Shown here: positions 26,958 through 35,245 of the stretch, piece by piece
How positions within the stretch are numbered: the stretch's first letter is position 1
How the letters are laid out: each line of letters begins with the position of its first letter
NCBI GenBank assembly: GCA_900550465.1
Contig: URSC01000001.1
Location: 1-64,000 of the forward strand
DNA: 64,000 bases
From: an uncultured Alistipes sp.
GTDB taxonomy: Bacteria; Bacteroidota; Bacteroidia; Bacteroidales; UBA932
Direction: 5' to 3'
The notes under the pieces: model-generated
The model's database searches: none
The model's input: the letters and a program-made list of their open reading frames with translations, nothing else
Told to the model about the DNA's origin: nothing
Position numbers and translations under genes: made by a program

Positions 26958-27566
26958 TTATAGGGTTGTCTTTTCGGCGAAATATTTCCATAGGGAGCAG
27001 AGCATCGGGGCCTGGATGATCTTTCCCTCGCGCATGAGGTGCAGTACCTCATCCTCGTAGAGGAGGTGCACGGCGATGTCTTCAGTCGCCTCCAGCCGCT
27101 GGTCTCCTATTTTGTGGACTCCGGTGGCAATGAAGCTGTAGCAGAGGTTGGTACTGGTGCTGGGGTTGGGGGCAGCCACCATGTTGAGACGCCAGGAGCC
27201 TCCTCCGAAACCGGTCTCCTCCAGAAGCTCGCGGCGGGCAGCCTGTTCCGGTGTCTCGCCCGGCTCACAGACTCCTGCAGGGATCTCGTAGCCTACCTCG
27301 CCCCTGCCGTGGCGGTACTGCCGCTCGAAGACCATGCGTCCGTCCACGGTGATGGCGATGATGTTGATCCAGTCAGGGTATTCGAGAACGTAGTATTCCG
27401 GATTGATTACCCCGTTGGGAAGCCGCACTTTGTCGCGGCGGGCCGTGAGCCAGGGGCGGCGGATGAGGTATTCGCTCTCGAGGACAGTCCATTTCCCGAT
27501 ATCGTTGCCGGAAATATCCTCTTGCCCGGAGATGGCCCGGTTTTCTTTTGTCTCAGGTGTATCCAT
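26958..27566 (-). CDS. NUDIX hydrolase, ADP-ribose pyrophosphatase-like
   Basis: The 202-residue protein contains a full Nudix box at residues 98-120: GVCEPGETPEQAARRELLEE followed by TGF, with the Glu residues needed for metal binding. The preceding VFERQYRHGRG and the AAPNPSTSTN segment after the box resemble ADP-sugar pyrophosphatases. The first 25 residues are polar and probably flexible. The substrate is not certain. It is 17 bp after mgsA and 11 bp before the Sel1 gene in one operon. Confidence 0.87.
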   Translation of the reverse strand: MDTPETKENRAISGQEDISGNDIGKWTVLESEYLIRRPWLTARRDKVRLPNGVINPEYYVLEYPDWINIIAITVDGRMVFERQYRHGRGEVGYEIPAGVCEPGETPEQAARRELLEETGFGGGSWRLNMVAAPNPSTSTNLCYSFIATGVHKIGDQRLEATEDIAVHLLYEDEVLHLMREGKIIQAPMLCSLWKYFAEKTTL

Positions 27567-27583
27567 AATGTGTATTTCTGATT

Positions 27584-28063
27584 TCAGATATTCTGGACTG
27601 TAGCTTCTTTAAGCTCTCTGTTGAGATAACCGGAGTAGTCGGTGACTATCCGGTCGTAGTCCTCGTTGAAAAGAGGGGAGGATATGAGGAAATCGGCGGT
27701 GCTGCGGTTGCAGGCCGTGGGGATGTTGTAGAGGTTGGATATGCGGAGCAGGGCCTTGACATCCACGTCGTGGGGCTGCTGCTGCATGGGGTCCCAGAAG
27801 AATACTATCATGTCTATCTCCCCCTCTGCGATGAGGGCTCCGAGCTGCTGGTCGCCTCCGAGCGGACCGGATTTCAGTCTGGTGATGTCCAGGTTTTTAT
27901 CTGCCGGGTCATCGGCTTCCAGGGCTTCCTGTACGAGACGGCCGGTGGTACCGGTGCAGATGAGACGGTATTTTTCCAGGGTGCCGCGGTTGAAACGGAC
28001 CCACTCGATGAGGTCCCGCTTGCGGTTGTCGTGTGCCACGAGGGCGATGGTTCTGATTTTCAT
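27584..28063 (-). CDS. mgsA: Methylglyoxal synthase
   Basis: The 159-residue protein matches MgsA: LVAHDNRKRDLIEW at the start, Asp71 in SGPLGGDQQLG and His98 in QQQPHDVD. These positions coincide with the catalytic Asp71 and His98 of the E. coli enzyme. It converts dihydroxyacetone phosphate to methylglyoxal and phosphate, a bypass used when phosphate is short or sugar phosphates build up. In this genome such overflow could follow strong uronate catabolism, but that is inference. It lies 22 bp after recG. Confidence 0.95.
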   Translation of the reverse strand: MKIRTIALVAHDNRKRDLIEWVRFNRGTLEKYRLICTGTTGRLVQEALEADDPADKNLDITRLKSGPLGGDQQLGALIAEGEIDMIVFFWDPMQQQPHDVDVKALLRISNLYNIPTACNRSTADFLISSPLFNEDYDRIVTDYSGYLNRELKEATVQNI

Positions 28064-28085
28064 ATTACAAAATTCGGTTATAAAT

Positions 28086-30200
28086 TCAACTTATGGTGGA
28101 ATAGTCTATGATCTCTCCGGAAGTCTGGCGCAGCCGGTCCAGTCCTGAGCGCAGCAGGGCGGAGGAAGGCTTTCCGAGCAGGGGATCGTCCGCGAGAATA
28201 TCGGAGGCGGCTGCCCTGGCCTGATTGAGGATGGGGGAGTCCTTGCCCAGGTCGGCTATGCGCAGGTCGAAGGCCAGGCCGCTTTGTCGCGTACCTTCCA
28301 TGTCTCCGGGACCGCGCATGCGGAGGTCGGCTTCGGCGAGTTCGAAGCCGTCGTTGGTGGAGCACATGAGCTCTATCCGTTTCCGGGAGTCTTCGCTGAG
28401 CTTGTAGCCGGTCATCAGCAGGCAGTATGACTTCTCTGCTCCGCGTCCTACCCGGCCTCTCAGCTGGTGCAGCTGGGACAGCCCGAATCTCTCGGCGCTT
28501 TCGATGACCATCACCGAAGCATTCGGCACGTCCACTCCGACCTCAATGACAGAGGTGGCCACGAGGATGTCCGCCTTGCCGTCTGCGAAGAGTTTCATGT
28601 CGAAGGCCTTGTCCTCGTTCTTCTGCTGGCCGTGTACCACTGCGGTGACGAATTCCGGAGCCTTGAAGTAGTCTACTACGGTGTTGTACCCCTGTTCCAG
28701 GTTCTGATAATCGAGTTTCTCGGATTCCTTGATCAGGGGGTAGACGATGAAGGCCTGCCGTCCCTTGCGTATCTCGCTCTTGATAAAATCGTACATCTTG
28801 AACCTCTGCCCCTCCGTCACGTGTATGGTCTGCACCGGCTTGCGGCCAGGAGGCAGCTCGTCGATTACGGACACGTCCAGGTCGCCGTAGAGGGTCATGG
28901 CCAGGGTCCGCGGGATGGGCGTGGCCGTCATCACCAGGATGTGGGGCGGCTCGGATGCCTTGAGCCTCAGCCTGGCCCGCTGGTCCACCCCGAAGCGGTG
29001 CTGTTCGTCGATGACCACGAATCCCAGATGGGAGAAGACCACATTGTCCTCTATGACCGCGTGGGTGCCGATGAGGATGTCTATCTCTCCGCTGCGCAGC
29101 CCCTCGTCTATTTCCCTGCGCTCTTTTGCCTTTGTGCTGCCGGTCAGCAGGGCCACCCGGACCTCCGAGCCTGCAAGCGAACGTTCGAAATTGCGGAAAT
29201 GCTGTACTGCAAGCACTTCCGTAGGAGCCATCACGCAGGCCTGGTATCCGTTGTCCACTGCTATAAGGGCCGTCAGCAGGGCTACCATCGTCTTGCCGCT
29301 GCCCACATCCCCCTGCAGGAGGCGGTTCATCTGCTTTCCGGAGACGGTGTCCCGCCGTATCTCCTTGATTACCCGTTTCTGCGCCCCTGTAAGCTCGTAG
29401 GGCAGCCGGCTGTAGCAGTAATTGAACGCCTCTCCCACCTTGTGGAAGAGGATTCCGGAGGCTCCGCTCATCCTCACATTCTTCTGCCGGAGGAGGGAGA
29501 GCTGGAGGAAGAAGAGTTCCTCGAACTTGAGACGGTAGCGGGCAGCCTCGAGGCTCCGCATATCCTTGGGGAAATGAATGTTGGCCAGGGCAAATGCCAG
29601 GGAAGGCAGTTTCTGGGAGGAGAGGACTTCCTGGGGAAGGGTCTCCTGGACGGTCCCTGCAATCTTCTGCTGGAGGGTCTGCTGGAAGCGGGCGAATACC
29701 TTGATGGAGATGCCGTTGTTTCGGAGCTTGTCGGTGCTGGAGTATATGCCGATGAGGGTGGAGGGCCAGGAGGAGGCTCCGCTCTCGCCGACCGGGTCGA
29801 GTTCCGGATGGACCATGTTCCAGCCGCCGTTGAAGAGGGAGGGCTTGCCGAAGACGATGTACTCGCGGTTGGGGGAGAGTTTGTCCTGGATCCATTTTAC
29901 CCCCTTGAAGAATACCAGGTCGATGGTGCCGCTGTCGTCCCGGAGGGTGGCTATCAGGCGGGCGCCCTTGCCCGTACCGGCCGTGGATGTCCGTATTATC
30001 CTGCCCCTGAGCTGGATATAGGCCATTGACGAGTCTATCTCCGAGATGGAGTAGACCCGGCTGCGGTCAATATAGCGGTAGGGGAAGGTGTAGAGCATGT
30101 CCCGGAAAGTGCGGATGCCGAGCTCCTTGTCCAGGAGGGCGGCCCGCTTCTCTCCGATGCCGGGGAGGTACTTGATATCTCTGTCAAGAATATTGGACAT
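28086..30200 (-). CDS. recG: ATP-dependent DNA helicase RecG
   Basis: The 704-residue protein has the RecG order. An N-terminal wedge domain with an OB fold comes first (about residues 1-240; DRDIKYLPGIGEKRA opening). The Walker A GDVGSGKT is near residue 297, the DEQH box VIDEQHRFGV near 397, and a helicase C domain with QLRGRVGRGAEKSYCLL near 590. RecG remodels stalled forks and Holliday junctions. It heads a four-gene minus-strand operon. Its -7 box lies only 5 bases before the ATG. Confidence 0.95.
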   Translation of the reverse strand: MSNILDRDIKYLPGIGEKRAALLDKELGIRTFRDMLYTFPYRYIDRSRVYSISEIDSSMAYIQLRGRIIRTSTAGTGKGARLIATLRDDSGTIDLVFFKGVKWIQDKLSPNREYIVFGKPSLFNGGWNMVHPELDPVGESGASSWPSTLIGIYSSTDKLRNNGISIKVFARFQQTLQQKIAGTVQETLPQEVLSSQKLPSLAFALANIHFPKDMRSLEAARYRLKFEELFFLQLSLLRQKNVRMSGASGILFHKVGEAFNYCYSRLPYELTGAQKRVIKEIRRDTVSGKQMNRLLQGDVGSGKTMVALLTALIAVDNGYQACVMAPTEVLAVQHFRNFERSLAGSEVRVALLTGSTKAKERREIDEGLRSGEIDILIGTHAVIEDNVVFSHLGFVVIDEQHRFGVDQRARLRLKASEPPHILVMTATPIPRTLAMTLYGDLDVSVIDELPPGRKPVQTIHVTEGQRFKMYDFIKSEIRKGRQAFIVYPLIKESEKLDYQNLEQGYNTVVDYFKAPEFVTAVVHGQQKNEDKAFDMKLFADGKADILVATSVIEVGVDVPNASVMVIESAERFGLSQLHQLRGRVGRGAEKSYCLLMTGYKLSEDSRKRIELMCSTNDGFELAEADLRMRGPGDMEGTRQSGLAFDLRIADLGKDSPILNQARAAASDILADDPLLGKPSSALLRSGLDRLRQTSGEIIDYSTIS

Positions 30201-30205
30201 ACTGA

Positions 30206-30213
30206 CAAAGGTA
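30206..30213 (-). promoter_or_regulatory. -7 promoter box for recG
   Basis: Minus-strand TACCTTTG matches TAnnTTTG but ends 5 bases before the recG ATG, implying a leaderless or nearly leaderless mRNA. It is 13 bp from the opposing pdxA box. Confidence 0.45.
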
Positions 30214-30226
30214 GCGAAAAAGTGAT

Positions 30227-30234
30227 TAAATTTG
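30227..30234 (+). promoter_or_regulatory. -7 promoter box for pdxA
   Basis: TAAATTTG matches TAnnTTTG and lies 38 bp before the pdxA ATG at 30273. Transcription would start after the in-frame ATG at 30222, so that earlier start is not used. Confidence 0.5.
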
Positions 30235-30272
30235 CACGCCCGTCACTAAGGCGGACCACAAAATTTATAGCC

Positions 30273-31355
30273 ATGAATAGGAAAATTATAGTAGGAATCA
30301 CCCAGGGTGATACGAATGGAATAGGCTATGAGGTGATTATCAAGTCTCTGACAGATGCACGCCTCCTGGATCTCTGCATCCCGATCGTCTATGGCTCCTC
30401 GAGGGCATTCGGCTTCTACAAGAAGCAGCTCTCCGAAGTGGAGAATCTCAATACCAACATCATCAATACCGCCAGGGACTTTCATCCCAAGCGGGTCAAT
30501 ATCATCAACTGCGTGCCGGACAATTTCCGCATCGATCCCGGACAGCCCTCGCCCGAGGGGGCCGAGGCCTCGCTGGTCTCCCTGCAGACGGCGGTCAAGG
30601 ACCTGGTGGCCGGAGACCTGGATGCTCTGGTAACGGCACCTCTGAACAAGAAGGACGTGGCCCTGCACCTGCCCGGATTCATCGGTCATACCGAGTATCT
30701 GACCGAGCAGAGCGGAGGAAGTGACGGCATGATGTTCATGGTGTCCGGCAAGATGAGGGTGGGAGTGGTGACCAACCACCTGCCTCTGTCCTCGGTGCCC
30801 GGAGCCCTGTCGGTGGAGAAGATTCTCGGTAAGATCCGCGTCATGGACCAGTCACTGCGGAAGGATTTCGGTATCGTGCGGCCCAAGATAGCCGTGCTCG
30901 GACTCAATCCTCATTCCGGAGACGGCGGCCTGCTCGGACGCGCAGAGATAGACGTCATCAGCCCTGCCATCGAGGCCGCTGACCGCGAGAACATCCTGGC
31001 ATTCGGACCCTACTCTCCGGACGGATTCTTCAGCACCCACCAGCAGTACAACTTTGATGCTGTCCTGGCCATGTACCACGACCAGGGACTCATCCCCTTC
31101 AAGGCCCTGGCCTTCGATACCGGAGTCAACTTCACCGCCGGTCTGCCGGTGGTGCGCACCGCTCCGGACCACGGAACCGCATACGAGCTGGCCGGTAAGA
31201 ACGCGGCCAATCCCATGCCCATGAAGTCGGCCATCTACGAGGCCATCGACATAGTGCGCAACCGCTGGAATTACGAGCAGATGCGGGAGAATGTCCTGAA
31301 AGCGCCGTCAGCACCTGAGGGCGGCTCCAAGGGCGGAGTCAAGGGACCGGTGTAG
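30273..31355 (+). CDS. pdxA: 4-hydroxythreonine-4-phosphate dehydrogenase
   Basis: From ATG 30273 the protein has 360 residues. It shows the PdxA pattern ITQGDTNGIGYEVI at the start, GHTEYL with a metal-binding His, and MYHDQGLIPFKAL with another. The enzyme oxidises 4-phosphohydroxy-threonine in pyridoxal phosphate synthesis and works as a metal-dependent dimer. The start follows from the promoter position and from family length. The C-terminus ends with a Gly/Pro/Lys-rich tail of about 15 residues. rnhA follows after 11 bp. Confidence 0.93.
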   Translation: MNRKIIVGITQGDTNGIGYEVIIKSLTDARLLDLCIPIVYGSSRAFGFYKKQLSEVENLNTNIINTARDFHPKRVNIINCVPDNFRIDPGQPSPEGAEASLVSLQTAVKDLVAGDLDALVTAPLNKKDVALHLPGFIGHTEYLTEQSGGSDGMMFMVSGKMRVGVVTNHLPLSSVPGALSVEKILGKIRVMDQSLRKDFGIVRPKIAVLGLNPHSGDGGLLGRAEIDVISPAIEAADRENILAFGPYSPDGFFSTHQQYNFDAVLAMYHDQGLIPFKALAFDTGVNFTAGLPVVRTAPDHGTAYELAGKNAANPMPMKSAIYEAIDIVRNRWNYEQMRENVLKAPSAPEGGSKGGVKGPV

Positions 31356-31366
31356 TGTTGTGAGCG

Positions 31367-31858
31367 ATGTGCGCTGAGCGGAAACTGCTGCCTATAGAGA
31401 TTTTCACCGACGGCTCGTCCCGGGGCAATCCCGGGCCGGGCGGTTACGGTGTCATCCTGCGCTGCGGGGAGCATTACAAGGAACTTTCTGCCGGCTTCCC
31501 CGAGACTACCAACAACCGTATGGAACTCACTGCCGTCATCGTCGGACTCGAGGCGGTCAAGCGTCCCGATGCGGAAATCATCCTCTACAGCGACTCCAAA
31601 TATGTGGTTGACTCGGTCAATAAGGGCTGGGTCTTCGGCTGGGAGCGCAAGAATTTCGAAAAGCGGCTCAATGCCGATCTCTGGATCCGCTTCCTGGCCG
31701 TCTACCGCCGGCACCGGGTCCGTTTCGTCTGGGTCAAGGGCCATGCCGACAACCCCATGAACAACCGCTGCGACCAGCTGGCCGTAGCCGCTGCCACTGC
31801 CGTCATCAAAGCCAGCGGCGGAAAAACTCCAGAACCTCCTCCTGCATCTGCCGGTTGA
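31367..31858 (+). CDS. rnhA: Ribonuclease HI
   Basis: The 163-residue protein has the RNase H active site: Asp in FTDGSSRGNPGPGG, Glu in NNRMELTAV, Asp in YSDSKYVVDS, and the late Asp in NNRCDQLA, with HADNP before it. It removes RNA from RNA-DNA hybrids. The last 25 residues are an Ala/Pro-rich extension. Its 3' end overlaps the convergent hydrolase gene by 53 bp, so the extension may have arisen by loss of an earlier stop. Confidence 0.93.
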   Translation: MCAERKLLPIEIFTDGSSRGNPGPGGYGVILRCGEHYKELSAGFPETTNNRMELTAVIVGLEAVKRPDAEIILYSDSKYVVDSVNKGWVFGWERKNFEKRLNADLWIRFLAVYRRHRVRFVWVKGHADNPMNNRCDQLAVAAATAVIKASGGKTPEPPPASAG

Positions 31859-32957
31859 AGAAGTGCTTCTCGTCCCATATCCGGGTGACCAGCCGCTCTT
31901 CCGCATCATTGTCCCTCCAGGCTTTCTGCAGGATGCCGTAGGCGTCCTCCACACCCTCGACGGGAAAGAGCTTGTCCCGACTGCCGTTGAAGAAGAGGGC
32001 GGGGCGGGGACAGGCCAGTACGGCCGTATGGGGATAGTCCATGAAGCGGCGCAGGCCGGGTACAATCATCGAATAGGCCGAGCCGCCCTTGTTCTGGTTG
32101 TTGGTCATCGTCATCAGGTACTCTGTCGTATTCATCCAGCAGACAGAGGCAGAGGCGGCTATGCGGTCGCTGAGGGCGGCCAGCATCCACGAGCGGTACG
32201 CGCCCATGGAGAAGCCCAGGCAGCCGATGCGCGTGCTGTCCACACATTCCAGCGACGCCAGCAGCTCCGCGCTGCGCATGTCGTCGGCCATGATGATTCC
32301 GCCCCAGGAGCCGCCCATCTGCAGCAGATTGGAGGCCAGGGCCTGCTGGACGTCGTAGTCCGCCCCCTCAAGCCTGCCTCTGTCTCCCCAGTAGAGAGCG
32401 TCCACCGCCAGGACGACGTAGCCCTGCTGAGCCAGGAAGTCACCCACGAATACTCCGTCATAGCATTTTTCCACCCACTGCCGGGCATCCTCCTCCACCT
32501 CCGGAGCCACTCCGAAGGGACGTACCAGTTTTTCCTTCCCGATAGTAAAATGCGCCCCGTGGTCGTGCAGCACCAGCACGGCGGGGAAGGGCCCCTCTCC
32601 GTCCGGAACCAGCAGATATGCCGGGACGCGGTACCATGCCGAGAGGGCGAATTCTATTTTCAGGGCAGTATATCCCTCCCTCTGCTCTGAGGCGGTCACT
32701 TCCATGCCGTATGCCGCAGGTGCCGGGGGAATATTCTCCATACATTCCAGGACAATGCTCCTTGCCCTGGTCCTCCACTCTCCGAAGTCCTTCTCCGGGC
32801 TGTTGCCCCAGGCCTCCGGCCAGGTAAGGGCCTCTTTCATCTGAGGGTAGAATGTCGGCATGAAGCCGCTGACTCCGTATTCCTGAGCGGAGAGAGGGAG
32901 GGAAAGCAACAGCAGGGCTGCTGCGGCAATGACGGGATGCGGTATTTTTATCTGCAT
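31806..32957 (-). CDS. Secreted alpha/beta hydrolase (esterase-like), pectin locus
   Basis: The 383-residue protein has a signal peptide (cleaved near SLPLSAQ, residue 24) and a full triad: Ser250 in GFSMGA, Asp328 in GSRDKLFP and His365 in EKHFFN. VLVLHDHGAHF gives the oxyanion region. It resembles dienelactone-hydrolase/acetyl-esterase-like families of carbohydrate loci. A pectin esterase role (for example CE19-like) is plausible from context but unproven. It follows exuT with a hairpin between them and may be the last gene of that operon. Its 3' end overlaps rnhA on the other strand. Confidence 0.75.
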   Translation of the reverse strand: MQIKIPHPVIAAAALLLLSLPLSAQEYGVSGFMPTFYPQMKEALTWPEAWGNSPEKDFGEWRTRARSIVLECMENIPPAPAAYGMEVTASEQREGYTALKIEFALSAWYRVPAYLLVPDGEGPFPAVLVLHDHGAHFTIGKEKLVRPFGVAPEVEEDARQWVEKCYDGVFVGDFLAQQGYVVLAVDALYWGDRGRLEGADYDVQQALASNLLQMGGSWGGIIMADDMRSAELLASLECVDSTRIGCLGFSMGAYRSWMLAALSDRIAASASVCWMNTTEYLMTMTNNQNKGGSAYSMIVPGLRRFMDYPHTAVLACPRPALFFNGSRDKLFPVEGVEDAYGILQKAWRDNDAEERLVTRIWDEKHFFNRQMQEEVLEFFRRWL

Positions 32958-32969
32958 GATTCCGGGTTT

Positions 32970-33005
32970 AAAAAAAGGCCTCCCGCTGAAGGAGTGCGGC
33001 AGGCC
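32970..33005 (-). terminator. Terminator or attenuator between exuT and the hydrolase gene
   Basis: On the minus strand a stem of GGCCT paired with AGGCC, extended by four more pairs after one mismatch, encloses a 9-nt loop and is followed by a run of seven T (32970-32976). It ends the kdgK-eda-exuT transcript, or attenuates it before the hydrolase ATG at 32957. Confidence 0.7.
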
Positions 33006-33035
33006 CGGTTAATACAATATGATGATGATCAGACG

Positions 33036-34523
33036 TTATTTTTCAATGGGCTTGTACTTGGGCACGAGGGCCTTCATGATGGACCAGGCGATCAGGTAGG
33101 CTACGGCGCAGATGCAGAAGACTATCATGTAGCCTGCAGGTTTGCCGCTGAATCCCAGGAAGGTGAATGCCTCGCCGAGCTCCTCCGAGTGGGTGAAGAG
33201 GGCGCCGGCTCCTTTATTGATCAGGAAGGAGCCCACACCGCCCGCCATGCCGCCGATACCGGTGATGGTGGCGATGGCCGACTTGGGGAACATGTCTCCG
33301 ATGGTGGAGAAGAGGTTGGCGGACCATGCCTGGTGTCCTGCTCCCGCAAGTCCGATAATCACTGCGGGCCACCATGCGGAGATGCCTCCGAGGGGCTGGG
33401 CGAAGAGGGCGAACAGGGGGAAGAAGGCGAAGATGAGCATGGCCAGCATACGGCCGTTGTAGGGGTTCATTCCCTTTTTCTCTACGAACAGTTTAGGTAA
33501 GTAGCCTCCGAAGATGGAAAGCACGGTTACGATGGCGTAGAGGGTGAAAATCAGGGTAATGGCCTGACTGGAGCTGGAAGCGTATCCGTATGTGTCGGAG
33601 AAGTAGGCGGGAGCCCAGAACAGGTAGAACCACCACACTCCGTCGGTGAAGAACTTGCCTACGATGAAGGACCAGGTCTGACGGTAGGTGAAGCATTTCC
33701 AGAAGGGAATCTTCAGTTCGTCTTTCTCGGGAACGGCAGCGGATGCCGCGGCCTTGGCGTCTTCGGCATCGTCCTGGTGGATGTATTCCAGCTCGGCTTT
33801 GCTGACGTGCCTGGATTTCTCGGGCTTGTCGTACATGAATACCCAGAAGCCCATCCAGATGAAGCCGAGGGCTCCGATGATGACGAAGGCCATCTCCCAG
33901 CCGCCGCCCACGCCGCGGTCCTTGAAGAACTGGGCGAGGAGGGGAATGGTGGCGGGGGCCACGAGGGCGCCTATGGATGCTCCGGAGTTGAAAATCGAGG
34001 TGGCGAAGGCCCTGTCTTTCTTCGGGAAGTACTCGGCGGTAACCTTAATGGCGGCGGGGAAGTTGCCGGCCTCGCCGAGGGCCAGGATGCAGCGGGCCGC
34101 CACGAAAAGCCAGACGCTGGTGGAGGCTATGGCCAGGGCGGCTGCCGAGCCGTTCTCGACTGCTGTCATCGCGCCGGCGTTCTCAAATCCCTCGATGTGT
34201 ACTGTGGCCCAGCCGCAGATGGCGTGGAGGCACGCTCCGGCGGACCATACTCCGATGGACCAGAGGTAGCCTTTCTTGGTGCCCATGAAGTCCACGAACT
34301 TGCCGGCGAAGAGCATGCAGAGCGCGTAGACTATGGAGAATATACCGGTGATGGTGCCGTAGTCACTGTCTGTCCAGTGGAACTCGGGTGCGATGAAGTC
34401 CTTCCAGGTCAGGGACAGGACCTGACGGTCCATGTAGTTGACTGTCGTGGCCAGGAAGAGCAGCACGCACATCCACCACCTCCAGTTGGTCATGAGTTTC
34501 TTGCTTGTGGATTCTTCTTTCAT
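33036..34523 (-). CDS. exuT: MFS transporter, hexuronate (ExuT-like) type
   Basis: The 495-residue protein has about twelve hydrophobic segments and the anion:cation symporter (ACS) features of ExuT: N-terminal NYMDRQVLSL, GYLWSIGVWS and, later, EAGNFPAAIKVTAEYFPKKDRA. It probably takes up galacturonate or glucuronate by proton symport in the inner membrane. A larger loop after about residue 240 contains a charged Ala-rich stretch. It lies 23 bp after eda in the kdgK operon, which matches a uronate substrate. Exact specificity is inferred from neighbours. Confidence 0.87.
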   Translation of the reverse strand: MKEESTSKKLMTNWRWWMCVLLFLATTVNYMDRQVLSLTWKDFIAPEFHWTDSDYGTITGIFSIVYALCMLFAGKFVDFMGTKKGYLWSIGVWSAGACLHAICGWATVHIEGFENAGAMTAVENGSAAALAIASTSVWLFVAARCILALGEAGNFPAAIKVTAEYFPKKDRAFATSIFNSGASIGALVAPATIPLLAQFFKDRGVGGGWEMAFVIIGALGFIWMGFWVFMYDKPEKSRHVSKAELEYIHQDDAEDAKAAASAAVPEKDELKIPFWKCFTYRQTWSFIVGKFFTDGVWWFYLFWAPAYFSDTYGYASSSSQAITLIFTLYAIVTVLSIFGGYLPKLFVEKKGMNPYNGRMLAMLIFAFFPLFALFAQPLGGISAWWPAVIIGLAGAGHQAWSANLFSTIGDMFPKSAIATITGIGGMAGGVGSFLINKGAGALFTHSEELGEAFTFLGFSGKPAGYMIVFCICAVAYLIAWSIMKALVPKYKPIEK

Positions 34524-34546
34524 ACAGTATCAGGTTAGAGTTTCAG

Positions 34547-35227
34547 TTATTTCTTGGCAGTACGTGCCTCGGCGATGTATCCGAGGGCATCGCGGCACAG
34601 GGTGGTGATGCGGTTCCAGTCGCCGGAGGCTATTGCGTCCTTGGGGAAGAGCTTGGAGCCCATGCCGACGCAGCTCACTCCGGCCTTGACCCACTCTGTG
34701 AGGTTCTCCCTTGTCGGCTCCACAGCACCTGTCACTATCAGCATGCTCCAGGACATGGGGGCGAGCACGTTCTTGACGAATGACGGGCCGCCTACATTAC
34801 CGGCCGGGAAGACCTTGATCAGGTCGCAGCCTGCCTCCTGGGCGAAGCCTATCTCGGTTACCGAGCCGCAGCCGGGAGAGTAGGGGATGCAGCGGCGGTT
34901 GCAGACCTTGGCCACGTCGGGGTTGAAGAGGGGCCCGACGATGAAGTTGGCGCCCATCTGTATATAAAGTGAGGCCGTGCCTGCATCCACAACAGTGCCT
35001 GCGCCGAGCACCATGTCCGGACACTCCCGGGTGCTGTATTTCATGAGTTCGGCGAATACCTCGTGGGCGAAGTCGCCCCTGTTGGTGAACTCGAAGGCTC
35101 TCACGCCTCCGTCATAGCAGGCCTTGAGGACCTTTTTGCACACCTCTATGTCGCTGTGGTAGAACACGGGGACCATGCCGGTGCCGGTCATGGCCGTGAG
35201 GGTCTGTATCTTGTTGAATCTTGCCAT
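34547..35227 (-). CDS. eda: 2-keto-3-deoxy-6-phosphogluconate (KDPG) aldolase
   Basis: The 226-residue protein shows the KDPG/KHG aldolase pattern. VRAFEFTNRG carries the active-site Glu, GAGTVVDAG follows, and GCDLIKVFPAG carries the Schiff-base Lys. It splits KDPG into pyruvate and glyceraldehyde-3-phosphate, the last step of both uronate branches in this locus. It lies 18 bp after kdgK and 23 bp before exuT. Length is typical of Bacteroidetes Eda. Confidence 0.92.
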   Translation of the reverse strand: MARFNKIQTLTAMTGTGMVPVFYHSDIEVCKKVLKACYDGGVRAFEFTNRGDFAHEVFAELMKYSTRECPDMVLGAGTVVDAGTASLYIQMGANFIVGPLFNPDVAKVCNRRCIPYSPGCGSVTEIGFAQEAGCDLIKVFPAGNVGGPSFVKNVLAPMSWSMLIVTGAVEPTRENLTEWVKAGVSCVGMGSKLFPKDAIASGDWNRITTLCRDALGYIAEARTAKK

Positions 35228-35245
35228 TGTCTTTTTCCCTTTATA

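Noticed and set aside
28467..30029. 520-codon plus-strand frame
   Set aside because: It is fully antisense to recG, which has all helicase motifs. High G+C content creates long shadow frames.
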